Assembly (NCBI GenBank): GCA_937928775.1
Contig: CALFVI010000005.1
Span: forward strand, 1 to 55,107
Direction: 5' to 3'
Length of the DNA: 55,107 bases
From: an uncultured Elioraea sp.
GTDB lineage: Bacteria; Pseudomonadota; Alphaproteobacteria; Acetobacterales; Acetobacteraceae
Positions 1-10,230 of this stretch are shown here, piece after piece. The notes beneath the pieces are model-generated. The model saw nothing but the letters and a program-made list of their open reading frames with translations. It did not search any database and was not told the DNA's origin. Each line of letters begins with the position of its first letter. The stretch's first letter is position 1. The translations under genes were made by a program, and so were the position numbers.

Positions 1-2
1 CA

Positions 3-160
3 CCGACCCGCGCCCTCGTTGAGCGCTGCTTCGGAACCCTCAAACGCAGCGATGGCTGGCAGCGGGTGCGCTCTCGCGGCGTCGCTCGCGCCCGCGCCCA
101 CCTGCCCCTCTGCTCTGCACCGCGCTGAACCTCCGCCGCGCCCAACGGCTCTTAGCCTGA
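3..160 (+). pseudogene. IS5-type transposase, C-terminal remnant, frameshifted
   Basis: The frame starting at base 3 reads like the end of an IS5-family DDE transposase: a LVERCFGTLKRSDGW segment, an RVRSRGVARARAHL segment, then a continuation CTALNLRRAQRLLA and a TGA at 158-160. The last part (from base 113) lies in another frame than the first, so a one-base loss or two-base gain near 108-113 disrupts the gene. The 5' part lies outside the window. The E...K-R spacing and the AxNLRRA ending are typical of the family. It is probably inactive. No terminal inverted repeat could be picked out between here and the tRNA-Ser gene, and nothing else recognisable lies in 161-445. Confidence 0.7.
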
Positions 161-445
161 CAGGAGAGGTGCGTCTGGAGACGACGTCCCAGCACAGCGA
201 AGCGCCTAGCACCGCGAGGCTAACCCCATTGCAACTACCCCTCGCAGCGATGAGCCAGAGCCAGACTCGTTCCAAAAACGTCTTCACACACCTCACTGCA
301 GTCTGTTGCGAGGATGGGTCTTCTTTGACCTGCGGTTGCCACGGATGCCGGGTCTCTGCGCTAAATGCGATTGCGGCGAAGCTCTTTGAACGCGCAAGAA
401 AAAGCGTCGCGCTGGCGACCATGGCGTCGGTTTGTGCGAGTGAGT

Positions 446-538
446 TGGCGGAGGGGATGGGATTCGAACCCACGATACGGGTTAACCCCGTATAGCGGTT
501 TAGCAAACCGCCGCCTTCAGCCACTCGGCCACCCCTCC
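446..538 (-). tRNA. tRNA-Ser (anticodon GCU)
   Basis: Read on the minus strand, the acceptor GGAGGGG (538-532) pairs with CCCCTCC (456-450); the discriminator is G and CCA is encoded (448-446). The anticodon stem GCGGT/ACCGC carries the loop TTGCTAA, giving anticodon GCU for AGC/AGU codons. The long variable arm expected of class II tRNA-Ser (CGGGGTTAACCCCG) and the T loop TTCGAAT are visible. It lies next to the transposase remnant, and tRNA genes often border mobile DNA. Confidence 0.97.
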
Positions 539-732
539 GCCGCGAGTGGCACGCTCACGGCGTATGCACCCCAGGCTTGTAGAGAGCCCCCATCCCAGCG
601 TCAACGAAGCAACCGCCAACCCCCCCCGGGGACGAGCCCGCACATCGCATGAATTGCGGTGGGGGCGACGGCCAGTGCGGCCGGAGCTCCCACCGGCCCC
701 TCGTCGCTCCGAGCCGCAGGCGGGTGTCGAAA

Positions 733-755
733 GCCTGCCGAAAAGGCCTACAGGC
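733..755 (-). terminator. Possible terminator after gatB
   Basis: On the minus strand, 8 to 31 bases after the gatB stop, GCCT and AGGC close a hairpin with an inner GCC/GGC stem around TTTTC, followed by TTTCG. The U-tract is short, so termination is only plausible. Confidence 0.3.
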
Positions 756-763
756 GGAGAAAC

Positions 764-2221
764 TCAGCCGAGCGCCCGCTTCAGCACCTCGTTCACCAGG
801 GCGGGGTTGCCTTTGCCGCCCATCGCCTTCATCACCTGGCCAACAAAAAAGCCGAACAGCTTGTCTTTGCCCGCCTTGTACTCCGCCACCTTCTCCGCGT
901 TCGCCGCCAGCACCTGAGCCACCGCCGCCTCGATTGCGCCTGTGTCTTTCACCTGCCTGAGCCCCTTGGCGTCGACGATCGCGGCAGGGTCAGCCCCGGT
1001 TTCGACCATCTCTTCGAACACCTGCTTCGCAATACGCCCGGAAATTGTTTCGTCCGCGATCAGATCGAGCAGGCGCCCCAACGCATCGGCAGAGACAGGT
1101 GAGGTCTCGATGGTCCGCCCCGTGCGGTTCAGAGCCGCAAACAGCTCACCCATCACCCAGTTGGCGGCAAGCTTGGCGTCGCGCCCGCGCGCCACCGCTT
1201 CGAAATAGTCGGCCGTGGCACGTTCCGCCACCAAAACGCGGGCATCGTAGGCGGAAAGTTGGTAGTCGCGCTGGAACCGCTCGGCCTTCGCGTCGGGAAG
1301 TTCGGGCAGCGTGCGCCGCAGTTCCTCCACCCACTCAGGATCGAGTTCCAGCGGCAGCAGGTCAGGGTCGGGGAAGTAGCGATAGTCGTGCGCATGCTCC
1401 TTCGTCCGCATCGGCCGAGTCACGCCCCGTGCTGGGTCGAATAGGCGCGTCTCCTGCACAACCTCTCCGCCTGACTCCCACACCTCAACCTGACGCCGTG
1501 CCTCGGCCTCCACCGCCTGCATGACAAAGCGGATGGAGTTAACATTCTTCACCTCGCAGCGCGTGCGATAGCCCTCACCAGGGCGGCGGACGGAGATGTT
1601 CACGTCCGCCCGCAGCGACCCTTCCTCCATATTGCCGTCGCAGGTACCGAGATAGCGCAGGATCTGCCGCAGCTTCGTCAGATAGGCCCCGGCCTCCTCG
1701 GGGCTGCGGATGTCAGGTTCGGAAACGATCTCCATCAGCGCCACACCGGCCCGGTTGAGGTCGATGTACGACTTTGTCGGGTGCTGGTCGTGCAGCGACT
1801 TGCCCGCATCCTGTTCGAGATGAAGGCGGGTGATCCCGATATTGCGCCTCGTGCCGTCTGCAAGCTCGACGGTGATCTCGCCGCGGCCGACAATCGGATG
1901 CTGATATTGGCTGATCTGATATCCAGCTGGGAGATCGGCGTAGAAGTAGTTCTTGCGGTCGAAGCGCGACCAAAGGTTGATCTGCGCCTTCAGCCCAAGC
2001 CCGGTGCGAATCGCCTGCGCGATGCACTCGCGATTGGGCACTGGAAGCATGCCGGGGAAGGCAGCGTCGACGAAGCTCACCTGCGTGTTGGGCGCTGCGC
2101 CGAAGGAGGTCGCCGCGCCCGAGAACAGTTTCGACTTTGAGATCACCTGCGCATGTACCTCAAGCCCGCAGACAATCTCCCAAGGTCCCGTGCGTCCCTC
2201 GATGATGTAGCCCATGCTCAC
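764..2221 (-). CDS. gatB: Asp-tRNA(Asn)/Glu-tRNA(Gln) amidotransferase subunit B
   Basis: Subunit B of the GatCAB complex, which converts misacylated Glu-tRNA(Gln) and Asp-tRNA(Asn) to the amidated forms. GatB binds and phosphorylates the tRNA-linked acid and receives ammonia from GatA. The 485-residue product has the normal length. It shows the GLEVHAQ N-terminal motif, the catalytic-core segment [15 protein letters not shown], and a helical tail of the GatB/YqeY type (about 335-485). Its start codon overlaps the gatA stop by 4 bases, so gatC-gatA-gatB is a translationally coupled operon on the minus strand. The assignment is secure; which tRNAs are charged this way depends on whether glnRS and asnRS exist elsewhere in the genome. 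Confidence 0.97.
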   Translation of the reverse strand: MSMGYIIEGRTGPWEIVCGLEVHAQVISKSKLFSGAATSFGAAPNTQVSFVDAAFPGMLPVPNRECIAQAIRTGLGLKAQINLWSRFDRKNYFYADLPAGYQISQYQHPIVGRGEITVELADGTRRNIGITRLHLEQDAGKSLHDQHPTKSYIDLNRAGVALMEIVSEPDIRSPEEAGAYLTKLRQILRYLGTCDGNMEEGSLRADVNISVRRPGEGYRTRCEVKNVNSIRFVMQAVEAEARRQVEVWESGGEVVQETRLFDPARGVTRPMRTKEHAHDYRYFPDPDLLPLELDPEWVEELRRTLPELPDAKAERFQRDYQLSAYDARVLVAERATADYFEAVARGRDAKLAANWVMGELFAALNRTGRTIETSPVSADALGRLLDLIADETISGRIAKQVFEEMVETGADPAAIVDAKGLRQVKDTGAIEAAVAQVLAANAEKVAEYKAGKDKLFGFFVGQVMKAMGGKGNPALVNEVLKRALG

Positions 2222-3693
2222 GCCCTCACTGCCGGCAGCGCATCGAAGCCCGCCGCACGCTCAATGGCGCCGGCGACCGCGAACACGGTCTCCTCGTCGA
2301 ATGGCCGGCCGATCACTTGCAGGCCAAGCGGAAGCCCGCCCTCATCCAGCCCCGCCGGCACGCTGATCCCGGGCAGGCCGGCGAGGTTGGCGGTCACCGT
2401 GAACACGTCGTTTAGGTACATCGTCACCGGATCGTCCTGCTTCTCGCCGATGGCGAAGGCGGAGGTGGGCGTGGCGGGGGTGAGGATGGCATCAACCTCC
2501 GCCCACGCGCGGTCGAAATCGCGCGCGATCAAAGCCCGCACCTTCTGCGCTTTCAGATAGTAGGCGTCGTAGTAGCCCGCGCTCAGCACATAGGTACCGA
2601 TCAGGATCCGCCGACGCACTTCGGCGCCGAACCCCGCAGCGCGTGTCGCTGCGTAGAGGTCGTCGAGATCGCCACCCGGATCGACCCGCAGGCCGAACCG
2701 CACGCCGTCGTAGCGGGCGAGGTTCGAGGACGCTTCAGCCGGGGCAATGATGTAGTAGCAGGGCAGGGCGTATTTCGTGTGGGGCAGCGAGATCTCGCGG
2801 ATCTCAGCCCCCGCCTCGCGCAGCCAGGCCGCTCCTCGTTCCCAAAGCGAGATGATCGCCGCGCTCATGCCGGACAGGCGATACTCCTTCGGCACGCCGA
2901 TCTTCAGCCCCTGCACACCGCGCCCGACCGCGGCCTCGAAATCGGGCACGGGGACATCGGCGCTCGTGCTGTCTTTGGGGTCAAACCCGGACATTGCGCG
3001 CAGCAGGATCGCCGCGTCGCGCACCGTCCGTGCGATCGGCCCTGCTTGGTCAAGCGAGGAGGCGAAGGCGATGATCCCCCAACGCGAACAACGCCCGTAG
3101 GTCGGCTTGATGCCGACAGTGCCGGTGAAGGCGGCCGGCTGGCGGATCGAGCCTCCCGTGTCGGTCGCGGTCGCGCCAAGGCAGAGCCTGGCCGCCACCG
3201 CCGCCGCCGACCCGCCCGAGGACCCCCCCGGAACGAGATCGCGATTGTCGCCTCGGCGGCGCCAGGGGTTCACCACATGGCCGAAGGCGGAGGTGGTGTT
3301 GGACGAACCCATGGCGAACTCATCCAGATTGGTCTTGCCGAGGCACACCGCGCCTGCCTCCCACAGCTTGCGGGTGACCGTGCTCTCGTAGGGCGGGGTG
3401 AAGCCGTCGAGGATACGGCTTGCCGCCGTGGTGCGAATCCCTTCGGTGCAGAAGAGATCCTTGATGCCGAGCGGAATGCCCTCGAGCGGGCGGGCTTCAC
3501 CGCGAGCGAGACGCTCATCAGATCGCGCTGCATCGCGCAGCGCCCGTTCGGCGGTGAGCGTGATGAAAGCGTTGAGCGAGGACAGACGTTCGGCGGCGCT
3601 GAGATGGGCTTCGGTGAGTTCCCGCGCCGAGAGGGCGCGGCGGGAGAGCAAGTCGCGCGCCTCGGCGATGGTGAGATCGGTCGGCTTGCTCAT
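2218..3693 (-). CDS. gatA: Asp-tRNA(Asn)/Glu-tRNA(Gln) amidotransferase subunit A
   Basis: Amidase subunit of GatCAB; it hydrolyses glutamine and channels ammonia to GatB. The 491-residue protein carries the amidase-signature catalytic triad: Lys78 in GIKDLF, the cis-serine at about 158 in GGSSGGS, and the nucleophile Ser182 in [11 protein letters not shown], with spacing as in characterised GatA. It overlaps gatC upstream and gatB downstream by 4 bases each. Full length, nothing missing. Confidence 0.97.
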   Translation of the reverse strand: MSKPTDLTIAEARDLLSRRALSARELTEAHLSAAERLSSLNAFITLTAERALRDAARSDERLARGEARPLEGIPLGIKDLFCTEGIRTTAASRILDGFTPPYESTVTRKLWEAGAVCLGKTNLDEFAMGSSNTTSAFGHVVNPWRRRGDNRDLVPGGSSGGSAAAVAARLCLGATATDTGGSIRQPAAFTGTVGIKPTYGRCSRWGIIAFASSLDQAGPIARTVRDAAILLRAMSGFDPKDSTSADVPVPDFEAAVGRGVQGLKIGVPKEYRLSGMSAAIISLWERGAAWLREAGAEIREISLPHTKYALPCYYIIAPAEASSNLARYDGVRFGLRVDPGGDLDDLYAATRAAGFGAEVRRRILIGTYVLSAGYYDAYYLKAQKVRALIARDFDRAWAEVDAILTPATPTSAFAIGEKQDDPVTMYLNDVFTVTANLAGLPGISVPAGLDEGGLPLGLQVIGRPFDEETVFAVAGAIERAAGFDALPAVRA

Positions 3694-3989
3694 TCCACCA
3701 CCTTCGGCACGGCGAAGAACGAGCCCAAGGCATTGTCCGCGCGGTCAGGTGCATTGGCGAGGATCGCGTCGTGCTGATCCCCCTCCGTCACTACGTCATC
3801 GCGCAGGCGAAGCGGCATGCGCACTGCGCCGGTCTGCGGCTCCACACCCTCGGTCGCCACCTCGTTCAGCTGCTCAATCCAGGCGAGGATGCCGTTCAGT
3901 TCACCTTGTAGGCGCGCAACCTCATCCTCGGTGACGGCGATTCGGGCGAGATCAGCAATTCGTCTGACGGTTTCTGGGTCGAGCGACAC
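3690..3989 (-). CDS. gatC: Asp-tRNA(Asn)/Glu-tRNA(Gln) amidotransferase subunit C
   Basis: The small subunit (99 residues) that wraps around the GatA-GatB interface. The helical N-terminus ([14 protein letters not shown], then [15 protein letters not shown]) and the typical C-terminal [10 protein letters not shown] and [16 protein letters not shown] segments are present. It is first in the gatCAB operon; the 114-bp gap to the divergent lipoprotein gene must hold both promoters, but no convincing box was seen. Confidence 0.96.
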   Translation of the reverse strand: MSLDPETVRRIADLARIAVTEDEVARLQGELNGILAWIEQLNEVATEGVEPQTGAVRMPLRLRDDVVTEGDQHDAILANAPDRADNALGSFFAVPKVVE

Positions 3990-4103
3990 GGGAGATTTCC
4001 CTTGCTGCGTTCGGCGGGGGGTCGATTAGCACTGGCAGCGGCGGCGGGCTAGAACGAGCGCCGGGGCCTTTCGCCGCCGCCGACCGCTCTGCTAGAGGAG
4101 ACG

Positions 4104-5222
4104 GTGTTGGCCCTCCTTCGCCCGGCGATCCCTGGGAAAAGCGTGACCGTGCCCCCTCTCCAACCTCTGGCTCAACCCGTCGCCCTGGCCCTTCTCGCCC
4201 TGCTGGTCGTTGCCTGCCAGAGCCGGGTGCCAGATGCGACCCCGCAGCGCTTCGAGCTCGCTTCCGCCGCCGAGGAGGCCTTCACCCTAGGCGCCGGAGC
4301 GGCCACGCTGGTGCCGACCGGCACGGTGGTCGATCAGCGCGTGCAGGCGCTTGCCTCGGAACTCTCCGCCTTACGCAATGCGGTGGTGGCGAACGCGCAG
4401 GAGGCCCGTGCCGTGCGTGCCGCCATCGTCGACCTCGCCGGCCGCTACCAGAGTCTGGTCGGCACGATGACGGCCCGGCTTCAGGTCGGCACCACGCCGG
4501 GTAACCCCGAACTCATCGCCTCTTGGAACGAGGCTCAGGCTCTCCTCGGCGAACTCGACCGCAATGTCGGACGGCTCTCTGCTCTCTCCACCCGTGTTGC
4601 CGCCAACGCTTCGACGGCCAACTTCCTGCACAGCGCCATCCGCTCTGCCTACCGCTTGTCTGGCGGCGTGGACCAGGACCATCGCAATCTTGCCCTGCTC
4701 GAGGACGATACCAACCGCACAATCGTGACCATCGAGCGACTGCTGAACGAGATCACGGACGACATCAGTCGCCAATCCGCCACCGTCGCCGCCGAACGGC
4801 GCACGCTGGGCAGCCTCGGACTTGCAATCAATTCGGGGCGGATGTTCGGCGCTCCCCTCTCCAGCCGCATCGCCAGCGCGGCCGAGGCAGCCTCTGCGCG
4901 CCCGATCCCCGCGGCTGCCCAGCGCCGCCCCCTCGTCACCATCCGCTTCGACCGGCCAGAAGTCGCGTATCGCCAGCCGCTCTACGATGCCGTCTCGGCC
5001 GCGCTCGAGCGCAACCCGGCGGTGCAGTTCGAGGTGCAGGGTGTGGCCCCCGCCCGCGGCGAACCCGCTGACCAGGCGCGGGCGGCGAACGAGGCGCGCC
5101 GTCAGGCGGAAGGTGTGCTGCGCGCTTTGGTCGAGATGGGCATGCCGTCGGATCGGCTTTCGCTCTCAGCGGCGACTGCACGCGAGGCGGCGGTAACCGA
5201 GGTGCGCGTGTTCGTGCGCTGA
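4104..5222 (+). CDS. Lipoprotein with coiled coil and OmpA-like C-terminal domain
   Basis: Predicted exported lipoprotein. A hydrophobic stretch ends in a lipobox, LLVVAC (Cys about 38 from the GTG at 4104). Residues about 75-235 are rich in Ala, Leu and Arg with heptad character and look coiled-coil. The last 100 residues (LVTIRFDRPEVAYRQPLYDA ... QARAANEARRQAEGVLRAL) match the OmpA/MotB-like peptidoglycan-associated fold. The start is uncertain: GTG 4104 sits only 3 bases after GAGGAG, TTG 4107 has better spacing, and GTG at 4143 or 4149 would give a more usual signal-peptide length. A cell-envelope tethering role is inferred from the domain layout. It converges on the FnrL gene; a hairpin CGGGTG-GCG-CACCCG (5233-5247) lies between them without a U-tract. 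Confidence 0.75.
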   Translation: MLALLRPAIPGKSVTVPPLQPLAQPVALALLALLVVACQSRVPDATPQRFELASAAEEAFTLGAGAATLVPTGTVVDQRVQALASELSALRNAVVANAQEARAVRAAIVDLAGRYQSLVGTMTARLQVGTTPGNPELIASWNEAQALLGELDRNVGRLSALSTRVAANASTANFLHSAIRSAYRLSGGVDQDHRNLALLEDDTNRTIVTIERLLNEITDDISRQSATVAAERRTLGSLGLAINSGRMFGAPLSSRIASAAEAASARPIPAAAQRRPLVTIRFDRPEVAYRQPLYDAVSAALERNPAVQFEVQGVAPARGEPADQARAANEARRQAEGVLRALVEMGMPSDRLSLSAATAREAAVTEVRVFVR

Positions 5223-5292
5223 ACCTGGCTGCCGGGTGGCGCACCCGACATCGCCGCAGGCGAAGCAACCCGAGCTACGACCAGCTTGGCCC

Positions 5293-6078
5293 TCACCGCT
5301 GGCCGGCGGCGATCTCCTCGAGCGCCTCGCGGTTAGCAACCCGCACATGCGTCGAATCGTCGAGCACGATGAGCCCACGGCGCTTGAGAAGAGAGAAGGT
5401 TCGGCTCACGGTCTCGATGGTAAGGCCGAGATAGTCAGCGATGTCGCTCCGCGTCATCGGCAGCCGGATCGGCTCAACTGGCTCGCCGCGCCTGACCTGG
5501 CCATTGGCGAGAAGCAGCAAGAAGGACACGACCTTCTCCTCCGCCGTCTTGCGCCCGAGCAGAACGAGTTGCTCCTGGGTTGCGGCCAGCTCCTCCATCG
5601 AGAGTTCGAGCAGGCGCTTGTCGATTCGCTTGAAGGTTTCGCGCAGAGCCTCCATGCGCTTGCGCGGAAAACGACAGACCCGGGTGTCCTCCAGCGCTTC
5701 GGCCGTGTAGGTGTACTCTTGTCCCGCTGTGAGCCCGACAAAGTCGCCGGCGAAGCGGAAGCCTAGGATCTGCCGCCGGCCATCAGCGAGCAGCTTGTAG
5801 AGTTTCACCGCGCCGGAGGTGATGTTCATCACCGTATCGGCGGGTTCGCCCTCCCGGAACAACGCCGCATGCGGCGCAAGCTTGGCTTCCGTCATGATCT
5901 TGGTCAGAGCCTGCACCTCCTCAGGGTCAAGCGCGGCGCAGAAGTTCCGCTCACGCACATCGCAATGCGCGCACGGCGCGGGCAGGGCGCCGAGGCGCTG
6001 CGCCACGATCCGAAGAGGCTCATGCTGGGCCATGATCGCGCTAAACTCCCCTGGGGACGGATCAACGGTGTCGTTCAC
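5293..6078 (-). CDS. fnrL: FNR/FnrL-type oxygen-sensing transcription regulator
   Basis: Crp/FNR-family regulator of 261 residues. The N-terminus has Cys36, Cys39 and Cys47 (CX2CX7C), plus the distal Cys135 in DTRVCRF. Four such cysteines hold the oxygen-labile 4Fe-4S cluster in FNR, and CX2CX7C is the spacing of alphaproteobacterial FnrL/FnrN. Residues about 65-160 form the cyclic-nucleotide-like beta-roll and dimer helix. The HTH is at about 207-232, with the recognition element ETVSRTF keeping the Glu, Ser and Arg that read TTGAT half sites. It probably controls microaerobic or anaerobic genes. No TTGAT-N4-ATCAA site was found in its own 68-bp upstream gap, so autoregulation is not supported. 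A FixK-type paralogue is less likely because all four cysteines remain. Confidence 0.88.
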   Translation of the reverse strand: MNDTVDPSPGEFSAIMAQHEPLRIVAQRLGALPAPCAHCDVRERNFCAALDPEEVQALTKIMTEAKLAPHAALFREGEPADTVMNITSGAVKLYKLLADGRRQILGFRFAGDFVGLTAGQEYTYTAEALEDTRVCRFPRKRMEALRETFKRIDKRLLELSMEELAATQEQLVLLGRKTAEEKVVSFLLLLANGQVRRGEPVEPIRLPMTRSDIADYLGLTIETVSRTFSLLKRRGLIVLDDSTHVRVANREALEEIAAGQR

Positions 6079-6146
6079 TTCAGCCGTCCTCCATCAGGTT
6101 AGCCGACTCTTTCGGTCGGAAACAACTGGGGCTGGCGCGATGACCG

Positions 6147-7382
6147 ATGCCCGTGGGTGAACCGCAAATGTCGCAACCTCCTGCTCCTCCGGCACCGTCC
6201 GACCGCCCAGTCATCCGTCTGCTTCCCGGCCATGACCGACGCCTCCGCTCGGGTCATCCCTGGGTCTTCTCGAACGAGCTCGCCTGGAGCCCGAACCTGC
6301 GCACTCTGCCGCCGGGACAGATCGTTCGCCTCGAAAGTGCAACGGGACGTGCGTTCGGCGCCTTCATGTTCAATCCCCATAGCCTGATCGCCGCCCGCCG
6401 TCTCTCCCCCGACCCGGAGGTGGTGGTCGACTCCCGCTTTCTTGCCGCACGTCTGACCGCTGCAGCCCGCGTGCGCGCGCGCTTTTTCACATCCCCCTGG
6501 CATCGGCTGTGCCATGCTGAAGCCGACGGCCTGCCTGGGCTGATCATCGATCGCTATGGCGGCGTGTTCGTCGTCTCGGCCGGGGCGGCAGGGGCGGCAC
6601 GGCTTGAGGCGGAGCTGCTCGATGCTCTGGACGATCTCTTCGCCCCTCTCGCCGTGGTTGCGCGCGACGAGGGGCTGGCGCGGACCCTTGAAGGCCTACC
6701 GGAGCGTGTGACCGTTCTCGCCGGCCGCCTGCCGGAACGGCTCGAGCTCGAGGAAGGCGGGGTCGTCTTTCCGATTGATGTGTTGCAGGGGCAGAAGACC
6801 GGCTGGTTCTACGACCAACGCTTCAACCGCGACGCGGTTACTGCCCTCGCCGCAGGGGCACGGGTGCTCGATCTCTTCTGCCACACGGGCGCTTTCGGCC
6901 TGCGCGCGGCGGCGGGCGGCGCCGAGCGCGTGCTGCTCGCCGACCGGTCCGAACCTGCCTTGGCGATCGCGGCGGAAACAGCGCGGCGAAACGGTTTGGC
7001 TGCGCGGGTCGAGATCGTGCGCGCCGAGGTTTTCAGCCTGCTCGAACGGCTCTCCGCCGGAGGGACAACATTCGACCTCGTGATCGCCGACCCGCCGGCC
7101 TTCGCCAAGTCGCGCAAGGATCATGGCCCGGCCGTGAAGGGCTACGAGAAACTGGCGCGCCTCGCCGCTTGCGCGGTCGCGCCCGGCGGCTTGCTGTTTC
7201 TCGCGTCGTGCAGCCACCATGTGTCGGCCGAGGAGTTCGCCGCCTCTGTCGCCAGGGGTCTCGTCAGGGCCGGCCGCGAAGGGCGCATCCTAAGGGCGGC
7301 GGGGGCGGGACCAGACCACCCCGTGCACCCGCAGCTGCCGGAAAGCGCCTATCTCAAGAGCCTTCTGCTGCAGCTCGACTGA
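6147..7382 (+). CDS. rlmI: Class I SAM-dependent rRNA methyltransferase, RlmI type
   Basis: Resembles 23S rRNA (cytosine-C5) methyltransferase RlmI. After a Pro-rich N-terminus, residues about 20-95 form a PUA RNA-binding domain (RSGHPWVFSNEL). A central domain follows with HAEADGLPGLIIDRYG. The Rossmann methyltransferase domain starts near residue 215, with the SAM loop VLDLFCHTGAFGLRA, the IADPPAFAKSR motif and a later ASCSHHV that carries the second catalytic-type cysteine. Length is normal (411). ATG 6147 was taken; ATG 6168 (MSQPPAPP) is equally possible because neither has a good ribosome-binding site. The exact target base is inferred from family. Confidence 0.85.
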   Translation: MPVGEPQMSQPPAPPAPSDRPVIRLLPGHDRRLRSGHPWVFSNELAWSPNLRTLPPGQIVRLESATGRAFGAFMFNPHSLIAARRLSPDPEVVVDSRFLAARLTAAARVRARFFTSPWHRLCHAEADGLPGLIIDRYGGVFVVSAGAAGAARLEAELLDALDDLFAPLAVVARDEGLARTLEGLPERVTVLAGRLPERLELEEGGVVFPIDVLQGQKTGWFYDQRFNRDAVTALAAGARVLDLFCHTGAFGLRAAAGGAERVLLADRSEPALAIAAETARRNGLAARVEIVRAEVFSLLERLSAGGTTFDLVIADPPAFAKSRKDHGPAVKGYEKLARLAACAVAPGGLLFLASCSHHVSAEEFAASVARGLVRAGREGRILRAAGAGPDHPVHPQLPESAYLKSLLLQLD

Positions 7383-7421
7383 CCGCCGCGATCGCTCCTC
7401 CGCCGGCCATGCGCGGATGAC

Positions 7422-10115
7422 TCAGGCCGCCTTCGCCATCCCGCGCAGCACGTAGGGGAGAATCCCGCCGTGGCGGAAATACTCCACCTCATCTGCGGTA
7501 TCGACACGGCATAGCACCGGCACGCGATCGATTCCCCCGTCGGCGCGGTGGATGACGAGCTCGAGCTCCATCCGCGGGCGAAGGTCGGCCAGCCCAAGCA
7601 CGTCGAAGGTCTCGTCGCCGACGAGGCCGAGAGTTTTGCGGTCCGTTCCCTGGCGGAAGACGAGCGGCAGCACGCCCATGCCAACGAGGTTGGAGCGGTG
7701 GATGCGCTCGAAGCTCTCCGCGATCACCGCGCGCACGCCGAGCAGCCGCGTCCCCTTCGCCGCCCAGTCGCGCGAGGAGCCGGTGCCATACTCCTTGCCG
7801 GCGACGACGACGAGCGGAACGCCCTCGGCCGCGTAGCGCATGGCGGCGTCGTAGATCGTCATCACCTCGCCCGAGGGCTGATGCCGCGTCACCCCGCCCT
7901 CCACGCCCGGCACCATCTCGTTGCGCAGCCGGATGTTGGCGAAAGTGCCGCGCACCATCACCTCGTGGTTGCCGCGGCGTGCGCCGTAGCTGTTGAAGTC
8001 CTCCGGCCGCACCTGGCGTTCGAGCAGGTATTGGCCGGCGGGCGAGGTCTTTCTGATCGACCCTGCCGGGCTGATGTGGTCGGTGGTGATCGAATCGCCG
8101 AGCAGAGCGAGCAGCCTCGCGCCCACAATGTCGGCGATCGGCGCTGGGTTCGGCGTGATGCCCTCGAAATAGGGTGGGTTCCTCACGTAGGTCGAGGCGT
8201 CATGCCAGCGATAGGTCTCGCCGCCTTCCACCGTGATCGCCTGCCACTCGGGCGGGCCCTTGAAGACGTCTGCGTAGCGGGCGCGGAACATCTCCCGCGT
8301 CACATTGCCCTCCACGATGCGCGCGATCTCCGCCTTCGACGGCCAGATCTCGCGCAGGAAGACGGGCTTGCCATCGGGGTCGTGGCCGAGCGGTTCAGTG
8401 GCGAGATCGACCCGCACCGAACCGGCGAGCGCATACGCGACGACGAGGGGAGGGGAAGCGAGATAATTCGCCCGCACATGAGGATGCACCCGGCCCTCGA
8501 AGTTGCGGTTGCCGGACAGCACGGCAGCGACGACGAGCGCGTTGGCCTCGATCGCCTCGGCGATCCGTTCATCGAGCGGGCCCGAGTTGCCGATGCAGGT
8601 GGTGCAGCCATAGCCGACCAGGTTGAACCCGAGCGCGTCGAGATCGGCCTGCAGCCCGGACTTCTCCAAATACTCGGTCACCACCTGCGACCCCGGGGCA
8701 AGCGAGGTCTTTACCCAGGGCCTGGTGGTGAGCCCGCGCCGGCGAGCGTTGCGGGCGAGAAGCCCGGCCGCGATCATCACCGAGGGGTTGGAGGTATTGG
8801 TGCAGGAGGTGATGGCGGCGATCACCACGTCGCCATGGCCGAGCTCATAGTTTGCACCCTGCACGGGCACGCGCTTTGCCGCCTCCTGTGGTGCGACCCC
8901 GAGGCTCTTCGTCAGCTCCTCTTTGAACGCTCGCGCGACAGTGACGAGGGGGACGCGGTCCTGCGGCCGTTTCGGCCCCGCGAGCGAGGGCTCAACGGTG
9001 GAAAGATCGAGCTCGAGCACGTCTGAGAATCGCGGCTCGGGTGTCGTCGCATCACGAAACAGCCCCTGCGCACGCGCGTACGTCTCGACCAGACGGATTC
9101 GGTGGGGATCGCGCCCCGTGAGTTCAAGGTAGCGCAAGGTCGCCGCGTCGACCGGGAAGAAGCCGCAAGTGGCCCCGTACTCAGGCGCCATGTTGGCGAT
9201 GGTTGCGCGATCGGCGAGCGGAAGCTGATCAAGCCCAGGCCCGAAGAACTCGACGAATTTCCCCACCACCCCCTTCTTGCGCAACATTTGGGTGACGGTG
9301 AGGACGAGGTCCGTCGCTGTCGCCCCATCCGGCAAACTGCCCGTGAGCCGGAACCCGACCACATCAGGGATCAGCATCGCAATCGGCTGCCCGAGCATCG
9401 CGGCCTCGGCCTCGATGCCGCCCACACCCCAGCCGAGCACGCCAAGCCCGTTCACCATCGTGGTGTGGCTGTCCGTGCCGAAGCACGTATCGGGATAGGC
9501 GTAGACTGTCCCGTCCTGCTCGTCCGTCCACACCACCTGGGCGAGATACTCGATATTCACCTGATGACAGATGCCCGTGCCAGGCGGGACGACGCGGAAA
9601 CGGTTGAAGCTCTCCTGTCCCCAACGGAGAAAGGTGTAGCGTTCGCGGTTGCGTGCAAACTCGACCTCGACGTTACGGCGGAAGGCGTCCGGGCGGCCGA
9701 AGTGGTCGACCATGACCGAGTGGTCGATGACGAGGTCGACCGGCACCAACGGATTGACCTTTTGCGGATCGCCCTGGAGGCGGATCATGCCGTCGCGCAT
9801 GGCGGCGAGATCGACCACCGCCGGCACGCCGGTGAAGTCCTGCATCAGGATGCGGGCGGGGCGGAAGGGCACCTCGCGTTCGGAGTGGCCGCTCGTCAGC
9901 CACTCAGCGATCGCGCGCGCATCCTCCACCCGATAGCTCCGCCCATCCTCGAAGCGCAGCACGTTCTCGAGCAGGATCTTGAGGCTCATCGGCAGGCGGG
10001 AGAGCTCGATCCCGAGGGCGCGTGCCGCCTCTGGCAGAGAGAAATACACGTAGTCCCTGCCGTCCACGGTGAGCCGGCGGCGAGTGTTCAGGCTGTCCTG
10101 CCCGATCATACGCAT
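7422..10115 (-). CDS. acnA: Aconitate hydratase A
   Basis: TCA-cycle enzyme interconverting citrate and isocitrate via a 4Fe-4S cluster. The 897-residue product has the IRP/AcnA layout. Cluster cysteines are seen in [11 protein letters not shown] and [14 protein letters not shown], substrate-site motifs in [20 protein letters not shown], and the swivel domain in the last about 200 residues ([20 protein letters not shown]). The start is ATG 10115 ([10 protein letters not shown]), with AAGGGGAG about 8 bases upstream. The frame is open 273 bases further but would run through the divergent ccmA and has no family similarity. It faces rlmI tail to tail with a 39-bp gap. Confidence 0.97.
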   Translation of the reverse strand: MRMIGQDSLNTRRRLTVDGRDYVYFSLPEAARALGIELSRLPMSLKILLENVLRFEDGRSYRVEDARAIAEWLTSGHSEREVPFRPARILMQDFTGVPAVVDLAAMRDGMIRLQGDPQKVNPLVPVDLVIDHSVMVDHFGRPDAFRRNVEVEFARNRERYTFLRWGQESFNRFRVVPPGTGICHQVNIEYLAQVVWTDEQDGTVYAYPDTCFGTDSHTTMVNGLGVLGWGVGGIEAEAAMLGQPIAMLIPDVVGFRLTGSLPDGATATDLVLTVTQMLRKKGVVGKFVEFFGPGLDQLPLADRATIANMAPEYGATCGFFPVDAATLRYLELTGRDPHRIRLVETYARAQGLFRDATTPEPRFSDVLELDLSTVEPSLAGPKRPQDRVPLVTVARAFKEELTKSLGVAPQEAAKRVPVQGANYELGHGDVVIAAITSCTNTSNPSVMIAAGLLARNARRRGLTTRPWVKTSLAPGSQVVTEYLEKSGLQADLDALGFNLVGYGCTTCIGNSGPLDERIAEAIEANALVVAAVLSGNRNFEGRVHPHVRANYLASPPLVVAYALAGSVRVDLATEPLGHDPDGKPVFLREIWPSKAEIARIVEGNVTREMFRARYADVFKGPPEWQAITVEGGETYRWHDASTYVRNPPYFEGITPNPAPIADIVGARLLALLGDSITTDHISPAGSIRKTSPAGQYLLERQVRPEDFNSYGARRGNHEVMVRGTFANIRLRNEMVPGVEGGVTRHQPSGEVMTIYDAAMRYAAEGVPLVVVAGKEYGTGSSRDWAAKGTRLLGVRAVIAESFERIHRSNLVGMGVLPLVFRQGTDRKTLGLVGDETFDVLGLADLRPRMELELVIHRADGGIDRVPVLCRVDTADEVEYFRHGGILPYVLRGMAKAA

Positions 10116-10230
10116 GGCGATCGCTCCCCTTCTCACCCTCGATGGTACACAGCGCCTGGGCCTGTTGGCGGGAGCGCTCGTTACACCATAGGGTGCTGGC
10201 CGTCCATGCGAGGGGAGTCGGGGGGCAGCG

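Noticed and set aside
547-562. TGGCACG with GG-N10-GC spacing near tRNA-Ser
   Set aside because: The -12 half (CGGCG) does not fit, and no transcript unit follows on that strand.
6079-6146. FNR box between fnrL and rlmI
   Set aside because: No TTGAT-N4-ATCAA or near match found.
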